Shown here piece after piece: positions 1 to 5,810 of a stretch of DNA of 5,829 nucleotides; position 1 is the stretch's first letter, and every line of letters starts with the position of its first letter. Origin of the DNA: Thermoplasmata archaeon (lineage in GTDB: Archaea; Thermoplasmatota; Thermoplasmata; UBA10834); contig JALHSX010000219.1 in NCBI GenBank assembly GCA_022865445.1, forward strand, positions 1 through 5,829, written 5' to 3'. Position numbers and translations under genes: made by a program. The notes under the pieces were generated by a model. It did no database searches and was not told the DNA's origin. It saw nothing but the letters and a program-made list of their open reading frames with translations.

Positions 1-420
1 CTCGAGGTCAGTCCCTGCGAAAGCGTTGTACTTCGACTTGCGCAGCACGACCTCGCCGTCCGTCGGTCTCAGCGAGGGGACGATGTGCGACATTGGATCC
101 TCGTTCCGGATTCTGTCGCCCCACCATCTGCCCATCGCGCCAGGGTCCTCGTCTGGGAGGGTCGCATGTCTCGTGAATATGATAGGCAACGACTTGGCGC
201 GATATTCAGCAACGAGACTCTCGACGTTGTCGAGAATCAATTCCGAAGTCGGAAGGAATGCGTGCGATTCTCTTTCGAGAAAACACCGCTGCATGTCGAT
301 GACGAGGAGCGCGGAGGCCTTGGGCGAGAACTTGTGCGCCTTGGTCCGGTGCTCGCTGAGATAGGGGCGAAGGAGCTCCATCCACTCCTTCGTCTTCTCC
401 GTCAACTTGTCTGCGGACAT
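1..420 (-). CDS. Isochorismatase-like cysteine hydrolase, N-terminal part (cut by left edge)
   Basis: Reading the minus strand from ATG at 420-418 gives 140 uninterrupted codons to the window edge, with no stop, so the C-terminus lies outside. After a 34-residue basic helical lead comes the family's first beta strand ALLVIDMQ, whose Asp42 is the expected catalytic acid. A second strand PIIFTRH (79-85) follows, then a Trp-rich loop GRWWGDRI, then a strand and loop RKSKYNAFAGTDLE (127-140) matching the usual K-x-x-x-x-A-F-x-x-T-x-L pattern, with Lys128 as the probable catalytic lysine. The nucleophilic cysteine would lie beyond the edge, so activity cannot be confirmed. Known members hydrolyse nicotinamide, isochorismate, N-carbamoylsarcosine and similar C-N or ether bonds; substrate here is unknown. 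The start is supported by the fit of the domain's N-terminus and a GAGGTGG element upstream; an in-frame GTG at 432-430 is an alternative. It is transcribed away from the Fe-S protein gene. Confidence 0.87.
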   Translation of the reverse strand, partial: MSADKLTEKTKEWMELLRPYLSEHRTKAHKFSPKASALLVIDMQRCFLERESHAFLPTSELILDNVESLVAEYRAKSLPIIFTRHATLPDEDPGAMGRWWGDRIRNEDPMSHIVPSLRPTDGEVVLRKSKYNAFAGTDLE

Positions 421-428
421 GACTCCAG

Positions 429-435
429 CCACCTC
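429..435 (-). promoter_or_regulatory. Possible Shine-Dalgarno GAGGTGG for the cysteine hydrolase
   Basis: The minus strand reads GAGGTGG about nine bases before the ATG at 420. It matches part of the archaeal SD consensus AGGAGGTGAT, but the spacing is slightly long. It contains an in-frame GTG (432-430) that could itself be a start. No clear TATA-like box lies at the matching distance upstream, so the promoter of this gene is unresolved. Confidence 0.4.
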
Positions 436-550
436 TGTCCCGTTTCCTGGATTGGCAGGCTGGAAACGCGAAAACAATGCCTCTGCTTTGGCCAAACGGG
501 GATGTCCTAGATGAATCTTTCCAGCGCATCGGGCCCTATCGGCACAACAA

Positions 551-558
551 TTATATTT
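551..558 (+). promoter_or_regulatory. TATA-like box upstream of Fe-S protein gene
   Basis: TTATATTT stands out as the only AT-rich stretch in the 176-base divergent intergenic region of otherwise GC-rich sequence. It is centred about 43 bases before the ATG at 597. With the usual archaeal spacing of about 26 bases from TATA to start site, transcription would begin near 580, leaving a leader of about 16 bases with no obvious Shine-Dalgarno. The element is nearly symmetrical, so it could also fire toward the hydrolase, though that would give a leader of about 100 bases. Confidence 0.55.
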
Positions 559-596
559 CGTGAACGTGTGAAACACCCTCAAGCCGAGAAGCGCAC

Positions 597-1781
597 ATGC
601 CCAATCCACATCTTCCTGCCGAGGTAGAGAAAGACATTCACGCTTGCCTACAGTGCGGATACTGCAACTTCGTGTGCCCTATCCAGCTGAACTCTGACAG
701 AGGCTTCGAATCCTGGCGCGTGCGCGGGAAGATGTATCATCTGAAGAGATACTCGCACCCGGGCACGTTCGACAGGCTCACCGGACGCGGCGCGAAGATC
801 ACTCCCGAGTTCGTCGAGAGAGTATACAACTGCACTGCGTGCGGCTACTGCCAGGATGTCTGTCATGCGGGCATCAAGTTCAACGATCGCTGGGAGCAGC
901 TCAAGGAGTGGTTCGTGAAGAACGGTGCCGGCCCGCTCGACCGACACAAGACGCTGAGGACGAGGGTGATCGCAAAGCACAACCCGTACGACGAACCGCA
1001 CGAGAACAGGGAGGACTGGGTACCCAAGTCGGCGAAACGCTCCAAGACCCCGGACGTGCTTTACTTCACAGGCTGCACGGCAAGCTATCGCCAGCAGAAG
1101 ATCGCTCAGGACGCGACCCGCGTGCTGGATGCGGCTGGCATCGAATATGATGTTCTTGGAAAGGATGAATGGTGTTGCGGTTCTCCTCTCATCCGAACCG
1201 GACAGACGGACATCGTCACCGACGAGAAGGACGGCCTTGTCAAGCACAACCTCAGAGAGTTCGAGAAGAGGAACGCGAGCACGGTCGTCACTGCGTGCGC
1301 GGGCTGTTACATGACGCTCAAGCACAACTATCCGATCTATGCTGGAAAGTTGGACTTCAAGCTGTTCCACTTGACGGAGTTCATCGACAAACTCATCACG
1401 GACAAGGAGCTTGTCCTGAAGAAACCCTTGCCGAAGAGGGTTGCCTATCACGATCCTTGCCATATCGGCCGCCATAACGGGATATTCGAGGAGCCCAGAA
1501 GGATACTCAAAGCATTTCCCAAGTCAACTTTTCTGGAACTCCCGCACAACAGGCGCAACTCGCAATGCTGCGGCGCGGGCGGTGGCTACAAGATCCAGTT
1601 CAACGATCGCGCGGAGTACATCGCGTCCATAAGAGTCAAAGAGGCCTTTGATGTCGGCGCTGAGATGCTCGTGTCTGCATGCCCATTCTGCGTGACGAAC
1701 CTCACGGGAGGGGCAAAGGTCGCGGGCATCAAGATGGATGTGGCAGAACTCGTGTCGCTGGTCGCGGATTCTGTCGGCTGA
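597..1781 (+). CDS. HdrD/GlcF-type iron-sulfur protein with two ferredoxin-like clusters and two CCG domains
   Basis: This 394-residue soluble protein has two N-terminal 4Fe-4S motifs of the C-x2-C-x2-C-x3-C type, at Cys17/20/23/27 and Cys79/82/85/89. The last cysteine of the second motif is followed by His rather than the usual Pro. Two complete CCG (cysteine-rich) domains follow: Cys160, Cys193-Cys194-Gly, Cys234, Cys237; and Cys288, Cys324-Cys325-Gly, Cys362, Cys365. This architecture is that of heterodisulfide reductase subunit D and the iron-sulfur subunits of glycolate and lactate oxidases (GlcF, LutA). In Hdr the CCG cysteines hold non-cubane 4Fe-4S clusters that act on disulfides. No signal peptide or membrane segment is visible, so it is presumably cytoplasmic, perhaps membrane-associated through a partner. 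No flavoprotein, HdrE-like cytochrome or LutB/C gene lies alongside, so the substrate cannot be assigned and I give no gene symbol. The ATG start sits just before the first cluster, as is normal for the family. Confidence 0.93.
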   Translation: MPNPHLPAEVEKDIHACLQCGYCNFVCPIQLNSDRGFESWRVRGKMYHLKRYSHPGTFDRLTGRGAKITPEFVERVYNCTACGYCQDVCHAGIKFNDRWEQLKEWFVKNGAGPLDRHKTLRTRVIAKHNPYDEPHENREDWVPKSAKRSKTPDVLYFTGCTASYRQQKIAQDATRVLDAAGIEYDVLGKDEWCCGSPLIRTGQTDIVTDEKDGLVKHNLREFEKRNASTVVTACAGCYMTLKHNYPIYAGKLDFKLFHLTEFIDKLITDKELVLKKPLPKRVAYHDPCHIGRHNGIFEEPRRILKAFPKSTFLELPHNRRNSQCCGAGGGYKIQFNDRAEYIASIRVKEAFDVGAEMLVSACPFCVTNLTGGAKVAGIKMDVAELVSLVADSVG

Positions 1782-1800
1782 GGCGTGTCCTCAGCGAATC

Positions 1801-1808
1801 TATATATC
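1801..1808 (+). promoter_or_regulatory. TATA-like box for the permease operon
   Basis: TATATATC in the 57-base gap after the Fe-S gene is centred about 35 bases before the ATG at 1839. Standard archaeal spacing puts transcription start near 1830, giving a leader of roughly 8 bases and no Shine-Dalgarno, so near-leaderless translation is likely. It implies that the permeases are transcribed separately from the Fe-S gene. Confidence 0.6.
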
Positions 1809-1838
1809 GTGTCGCACGCCATTTTCCGGCGGGCTTAG

Positions 1839-2888
1839 ATGCGTTCTCTCCCACTATTCAAATTCGGACCTCGCGCGAGGTCTACGAGTCTGGGCATCGC
1901 CCTCTGCACCATGTTCATTGTCGCCAGCTTCTCGGTGGTCGGCGGTCTGAGAACCTCGATGGACACGTTGAAGGACAATTTCACTTCAGAGTACTATCTC
2001 GCAACGAAGTCGAGCTCAGGGGGTTTGGAGTTCTTCGATCAACAGTCCGTCTCAGATGTCTCCCAGCAGTCCGCATTCGGCGTATTCTCCAGCGCCCGAA
2101 CGCTTCCAGACGGTGATTCAGCAAGCGTCTTTGCGCTTGACGACCCGCTTGCGATTCTTCCAGAATCACATATCGCATACGGAAACGAGTTGCTCAGGGG
2201 TCAGGACTCTCCCTTCTGGGGGCACATCGTGCTCGAAGCTCAGGGCGTCGTGAACGCGAACGTCAGCGGGTTCTTCTCCTCATCGATCTTCCCGTCGAAT
2301 TGGATGCTGGGGAGCATTGGACTGCTGGGCAACCTGACGGGGCAACCAGGAGAATTCAATTTCATCATCCTCAAGGCTCCGGGCTCGTCTGCAAGCGCAT
2401 ACTTGCAGTCTCGAGGGTTCTCGCTTCAGCCCATGATCGGGATCATCGAGTTCCTGGATTCGGGTGTCCAAGAGATAGAACATGATGCCAACTGGGCGCT
2501 CATCCCATCAGTCTTCGTCATCGTCGTCCTTGCATACAGCTTCCTCGGGACGGAGACGGCCGACCGGAGACATGATATCGGGATCATCAAGACCGTAGGT
2601 GCCGGAAGATGGCGGATACTGTCCTACCTGTTGGCCAGCGCACTGATCATCAGCGCATGGGGAGGGCTGCTCGGGCTGGCGTTAGGGGTCGTCTTGTCGT
2701 ACGGAGTCTCGACTGTCGCCTCGTCCATGTTCACATCAGTGTTCGTGATCAAGGCGAGCGAGTCCCTGCTGCTTCTGTCTTTCATTGTGACGGTCGGCGC
2801 GGGAGTGGCAGGCGCCCTTGTCCCGTCCCTCAAAATGACCCTGTCGTCTCCCGTTGAGGATCTCAAGGAGGTGGCGCCATTCTCCTGA
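1839..2888 (+). CDS. ABC transporter permease, FtsX/MacB type (first of pair)
   Basis: The 349-residue protein has the FtsX/MacB permease layout: one N-terminal membrane segment (about 17-36), an external domain of about 180 residues, then three membrane segments (about 219-237, 262-288, 308-328). Between the second and third segments lies the cytoplasmic coupling motif RRHDIGIIKTVGAGRWRI (243-260), which matches the R-x-x-E/D-I-G-I-x-K-x-x-G-A motif that contacts the ATPase in this family. The C-terminus VPSLKMTLSSPVEDLKEV resembles the usual end of the domain. Such permeases generally do not move solute through a channel; they convert ATP hydrolysis into movement of external domains, as in MacB, LolCDE and FtsEX. 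The external domain has three Asn-X-Ser/Thr sites (47, 141, 165), and the only cysteine is Cys23 in the first membrane segment. The last codons overlap or abut the second permease, its likely heterodimer partner. The substrate is unknown. Confidence 0.9.
   Translation: MRSLPLFKFGPRARSTSLGIALCTMFIVASFSVVGGLRTSMDTLKDNFTSEYYLATKSSSGGLEFFDQQSVSDVSQQSAFGVFSSARTLPDGDSASVFALDDPLAILPESHIAYGNELLRGQDSPFWGHIVLEAQGVVNANVSGFFSSSIFPSNWMLGSIGLLGNLTGQPGEFNFIILKAPGSSASAYLQSRGFSLQPMIGIIEFLDSGVQEIEHDANWALIPSVFVIVVLAYSFLGTETADRRHDIGIIKTVGAGRWRILSYLLASALIISAWGGLLGLALGVVLSYGVSTVASSMFTSVFVIKASESLLLLSFIVTVGAGVAGALVPSLKMTLSSPVEDLKEVAPFS
1867..1882. repeat. Perfect 16-bp palindrome just inside the first permease gene
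   Basis: GACCTCGCGCGAGGTC is its own reverse complement. It lies 28 bases after the ATG, in codons 10-15, which encode a basic stretch before the first membrane segment. In RNA it could fold as a six-pair stem with a GCGC loop close to the start codon. It may be an operator, a translation-modulating hairpin, or chance from GC-rich arginine codons. Confidence 0.4.
2865..2873 (+). promoter_or_regulatory. Strong Shine-Dalgarno for an upstream start of the second permease
   Basis: AAGGAGGTG contains eight consecutive bases of the archaeal SD consensus AGGAGGTGAT. It lies inside the last codons of the first permease (Lys-Glu-Val). Its AGGAGG core ends seven bases before an in-frame ATT at 2879 and thirteen before an in-frame CTG at 2885, which overlaps the upstream TGA. 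It is about 46 bases from the first conventional start, TTG at 2918, too far to serve it. The match could also be an accident of the conserved Lys-Glu-Val codons. Confidence 0.5.
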
Positions 2889-2917
2889 TCCGTCCGAGAG
2901 TCATCATCGTCATCGCC

Positions 2918-4915
2918 TTGTCGATCATGATATTCACCACGACGACATCGGTTCTCTCCGGGCTGAGATCCGCGCCCGCTGCATTCGCCGCCGGAGAGGG
3001 CTTCGTCATATCCGACGCGAACGCCCCGACGATATTCTCCAGCCGGATCAGCGTCGATATGCTGCCGTCTCTCGACGCGCTGGAGAACATCACTGGAGCC
3101 AGTCCTGAGATATTCTCCTTCTCATCGTGGAACGGCCAGTCTTTTGTGGTGAGAGGAGTCAACTTGACGAGGCTGAACGAGGCGGGTCCGACCCTCTCCG
3201 AATTTGTACTGAGTCCCGGAGAATCCGCAGGCGAAATCGACAGCGCCCTTGTCGGGGAAAGACTACTCGAACGTCTGGGAATCCGTCTTCCATACACGAT
3301 GCCTGTGGTCGGCAGCTACAATGTCAAGATCCAGTTCCTGAGGATTGTCGGCTGGTTCCGGAGCGATTCGCCCCTCGATGACGAGCTTCTGGCTTCTCTC
3401 GACGCTGCAAGGCAATTGACTGGCATGTCCGATGGAGATGTTTCCATCATCAGAGTTTCGACATCGGATCCTGGATGGCTCTCGGATTTGCTGTCCCCAA
3501 AGGCTGCGAGGTTCGCGTTGCTGGACCTGCACGTATCCAAAGCTCAGGTCGCCAAAGGTGAATCCGTGACGATTAGCGTCGATATCCGGAATTGGGGCGC
3601 GAAGTCGGGCACGGCGTCTGTCACATTCTCTGAGCGGGGTCAGACGCTTGCGGAGGTAGAAGCCGAGCTGAACGCTTCTGCATCCAAGACAATCAATCAT
3701 GATTTCGTTTCCGAAGTGATTGGCCTCCATAGTGTGGAGGTTGCGATTGCGGGCGATCTTCCCACCAAGGTTTGGGCGAACTACTCGGTGGTGGAACCGT
3801 ACCTTGAGATCGCTGCTCCTGCAAAGGTTATGCTCGGGGAGACGTTCAACGTGACGGTCACAAGGTATGACGGAGAGCCTGCTTTCCCAGCGATTGTGAG
3901 CTACGATTCGCAGGTCGCGACCGCCGACAGTGAAGGGAGAGTAGTGTTCACTGCAAACGAGACTGGAGTATTCGATATCACCGCTGTCCTTTCTGGTCTC
4001 TCGAATGGTCTCGCGTCCATCGAAGTCTTAGATCCAGCTTGGTTTCTGCATGAGTTCATTCCGACGATAGTCTCCTTTTCGATCACTCCGGCCGAGATAA
4101 GGTCGCCGGACAGCGTCAGAGCGATAGTGGTCGTCGAGAACGAAGGTACAGTGGCCGGGGCGTACGACGTGGTCGTGTACGTGGACAGCTCTCCTTATCT
4201 CACTCTCACGGTCAACCTTTCGGGGATGTCGTCCGAGACACTGACGTTCTCCATGGACGGCTTCTCCACAGGGGCGAGAACGCTTCAGGTCGGCCCTTTC
4301 GCTAGGCAGCTAGTGGTTCGCCCTTGGTTCGCAGACAATCCCGATCTAGTGCGGTTCGTGATTCGATACAGCGGATCGAGCTCGCTCTCTTCCTCGACCT
4401 CCATTCCGATCTACCAGGCCGCGAAGATATCTCAAGGCAACGTTGCGGTCGCACTCTTCACTGTCGGAGCCATCTCGGCATTGCTAGCAGCGCTTGCAGT
4501 GACATCGGTCTTTTCGAAGGAGGTTAGAGAGGGTCGCAGAAGACTTGGCGTGCTGAAGACCATAGGGGCGTCTCGGTCAGCCATAAGGAACCTGGTGTTC
4601 CCGCAGGCGCTCGAGAACGCGCTCGCTGGCGCAGCGATAGGCGTCGCTTTCGGCATCATCATGGCGGATTGGCTCTCGCGCTCGGGCCTATTCTTCCTGT
4701 TCGGCCACGAGTTCACATTGAATTTTGACACGAGTCTCCTGGTGCTGCTCATCATGGGAACGGTCGCGATCAGCATTGCGAGCGCTGTCTCGTCCGCTAT
4801 GGTCGCTGTGCGGGAGACCGCGATCCGATCGATAAAAGGACTCGCTGAAGAAGTCATAGAAGAGCCACTGACCGAAGAGACTTCCCAGGGCAGTAGTACT
4901 CTAACCCAGAGGTGA
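2918..4915 (+). CDS. ABC transporter permease, FtsX/MacB type, with external CARDB/Ig-like modules (second of pair)
   Basis: From TTG 2918 the product is 665 residues. It has part of an N-terminal membrane segment, a MacB-like external region (about 20-200), and three beta-rich modules: a CARDB-like domain (about 203-291), an Ig-like domain (about 293-371) and a second CARDB-like domain (about 384-468). Then come three membrane segments (about 508-532, 563-585, 605-630) and an acidic tail. The coupling motif RRRLGVLKTIGASRSAIRN (540-558) matches that of the first permease. The roughly 270-residue insertion makes it almost twice the length of its partner. There are seven Asn-X-Ser/Thr sites (57, 82, 252, 288, 311, 347, 433) and no cysteine at all. 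CARDB domains are adhesion-type modules, suggesting contact with a surface protein, glycan or exported substrate; this is inference. TTG 2918 and ATG 2927 are the first conventional starts, but the frame is open from 2858 and the true start is probably ATT 2879 or CTG 2885. The 3' end converges on the DUF1616 gene. Confidence 0.9.
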   Translation: MSIMIFTTTTSVLSGLRSAPAAFAAGEGFVISDANAPTIFSSRISVDMLPSLDALENITGASPEIFSFSSWNGQSFVVRGVNLTRLNEAGPTLSEFVLSPGESAGEIDSALVGERLLERLGIRLPYTMPVVGSYNVKIQFLRIVGWFRSDSPLDDELLASLDAARQLTGMSDGDVSIIRVSTSDPGWLSDLLSPKAARFALLDLHVSKAQVAKGESVTISVDIRNWGAKSGTASVTFSERGQTLAEVEAELNASASKTINHDFVSEVIGLHSVEVAIAGDLPTKVWANYSVVEPYLEIAAPAKVMLGETFNVTVTRYDGEPAFPAIVSYDSQVATADSEGRVVFTANETGVFDITAVLSGLSNGLASIEVLDPAWFLHEFIPTIVSFSITPAEIRSPDSVRAIVVVENEGTVAGAYDVVVYVDSSPYLTLTVNLSGMSSETLTFSMDGFSTGARTLQVGPFARQLVVRPWFADNPDLVRFVIRYSGSSSLSSSTSIPIYQAAKISQGNVAVALFTVGAISALLAALAVTSVFSKEVREGRRRLGVLKTIGASRSAIRNLVFPQALENALAGAAIGVAFGIIMADWLSRSGLFFLFGHEFTLNFDTSLLVLLIMGTVAISIASAVSSAMVAVRETAIRSIKGLAEEVIEEPLTEETSQGSSTLTQR

Positions 4916-5778
4916 AGGTTGCCGTAGAGGTACGGCGGCTCCAGCCCCTTTTGTATATATAGATCGAAGTCAAGCCTCGAAAAGCCCGCTTCCGTCAGAT
5001 TGAAAGAGACGGTTTGGTTCCAAACCTGTCCCTTCTGGAGGACCCGACCATAGGTTTGCGTCGCGTAGTAAGTCGTGCGGACCCAACCCTTGCTGACCCC
5101 ATAAGCGAGCATGGTGAAGTTTCTGGGGCCGCTCTCGCCGTTCTTCATGTGCAACAATAGTGTGAGATTGGTGCCCTCCAGCCAAGATGCGTTGGAGATG
5201 ATCATCCCGTCCTCATCCGTTAGCGCGATGTAGGTTCTCGAAGGGTACTTCGCAGTGACGATGAGGCCGAGCGAGATGGCTGAGACTACGAGCGCAGTAG
5301 CGAGCATAGCCACGACTACCTTGTCCGCGCGGGGTTGCTTCGCGGTCCTCTGCGTCACCTGCTGCCACCCCGTAATCCCTCTGTCGGATCGGAGCAAAAA
5401 CGTCTCGATCGCCACAGCAGCGAGCGTGAATATGACTAGCGAAGCCCGCGTGGTAATCGAGTCCAAACCTATCGGGGTGAGCACGAGGATCAGACCCAGC
5501 AGGATCACGACGAGCACACTGATTCCAACGCTCAGGACGAACTTCGCTTCTTGGGTTGTGCCTTTCCAGAAGAACATCCTGACAACAGCGAAGCCAGGGA
5601 TGAAGAACATGAAAGGGATCCCGAAGACGTATGCCAGGATACCCCCAGGAAGGGCCAGAAGAACAAGAGTCGCAACGATCGAGAAAGCGCATATCGCGAT
5701 TCTCTGGCCGTTCTGAGTCTCGAGGTAGTTGACGAACCTTTCCAACCAGTCAGGTTCGGACTTCGAGGGTTTCTTCAT
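4432..5778 (-). CDS. DUF1616 membrane protein with unusual 3' read-through into the permease gene
   Basis: From ATG 5778 the first 294 or so residues are a typical DUF1616 protein. They comprise five membrane segments (about 28-47, 49-68, 80-101, 112-129, 154-175), then an external domain of about 120 residues beginning TAKYPSRTYIALTDEDG (175-191) and ending in the family's closing motif LYGNLHLWVRV (284-294, down to base 4897). The external domain carries five Asn-X-Ser/Thr sites (196, 204, 220, 254, 260). The function of DUF1616 is unknown; members occur mostly in archaea and have been noted near cell-surface and glycosylation genes. The frame does not stop after the motif but continues 154 more codons to 4432, antisense to the second permease. 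That extension has no recognisable domain and is rich in Ser, Ala, Met, Thr and Pro, as antisense frames often are. The conserved part is therefore 4897-5778, and the remainder is doubtful. The start is supported by a TATA-like box at leaderless spacing. Confidence 0.82.
   Translation of the reverse strand: MKKPSKSEPDWLERFVNYLETQNGQRIAICAFSIVATLVLLALPGGILAYVFGIPFMFFIPGFAVVRMFFWKGTTQEAKFVLSVGISVLVVILLGLILVLTPIGLDSITTRASLVIFTLAAVAIETFLLRSDRGITGWQQVTQRTAKQPRADKVVVAMLATALVVSAISLGLIVTAKYPSRTYIALTDEDGMIISNASWLEGTNLTLLLHMKNGESGPRNFTMLAYGVSKGWVRTTYYATQTYGRVLQKGQVWNQTVSFNLTEAGFSRLDFDLYIQKGLEPPYLYGNLHLWVRVLLPWEVSSVSGSSMTSSASPFIDRIAVSRTATIADETALAMLIATVPMMSSTRRLVSKFNVNSWPNRKNRPERESQSAMMMPKATPIAAPASAFSSACGNTRFLMADRDAPMVFSTPSLLRPSLTSFEKTDVTASAASNAEMAPTVKSATATLP
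4921..4952 (+). terminator. Possible terminator of the permease operon
   Basis: Six bases after the permease stop codon is a perfect inverted repeat, GCCGTA-GAGG-TACGGC (4921-4936). A small GGCT-CCA-AGCC-like repeat and a short T run, CCCCTTTTG (4945-4953), follow. The element lies inside the DUF1616 coding sequence on the other strand, and the T run is short, so the inverted repeat may simply reflect Tyr-Leu-Tyr codons. Confidence 0.25.
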
Positions 5779-5800
5779 CCGTCGGTAGAAACAATTCGAG

Positions 5801-5810
5801 GGTATATGTG
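5801..5810 (-). promoter_or_regulatory. TATA-like box for the DUF1616 gene
   Basis: On the minus strand CACATATACC is centred about 27 bases before the ATG at 5778. In archaea this spacing places transcription start at or within a base or two of the start codon, so the mRNA is probably leaderless. No Shine-Dalgarno is present, which agrees. Confidence 0.6.

Noticed and set aside
1..6. Window begins with CTCGAG, a restriction-site sequence
   Set aside because: It lies in frame within the cysteine hydrolase (Leu-Glu) and fits the expected family sequence, so there is no reason to see a cloning junction.
26..529. Closed frames at 26-364 (+), 85-510 (+) and 206-529 (-)
   Set aside because: They overlap the minus-strand cysteine hydrolase frame, which alone shows conserved catalytic motifs. 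The three closed frames have shadow-like composition.
648..1475. Long open frame of 275 codons on the minus strand opposite the Fe-S protein
   Set aside because: It is fully antisense to a gene with all family motifs intact. It is rich in Arg, Val and Leu without domain pattern, and has no promoter or SD of its own.
3028..3120. Recurring GATATTCTCC-like strings at about 3032 and 3110
   Set aside because: The copies are short and imperfectly flanked, fall in coding sequence for Ile/Phe-Ser, and show no regular spacing.
3263..3730. 155-codon minus-strand open frame opposite the second permease
   Set aside because: No recognisable motif, no promoter, Arg-rich composition; best explained as a shadow of the permease codons.
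5255..5716. 153-codon plus-strand open frame opposite the DUF1616 gene
   Set aside because: It is antisense to the conserved membrane segments and has the Thr/Ser/Ile/Arg-rich composition typical of the complement of hydrophobic codons.
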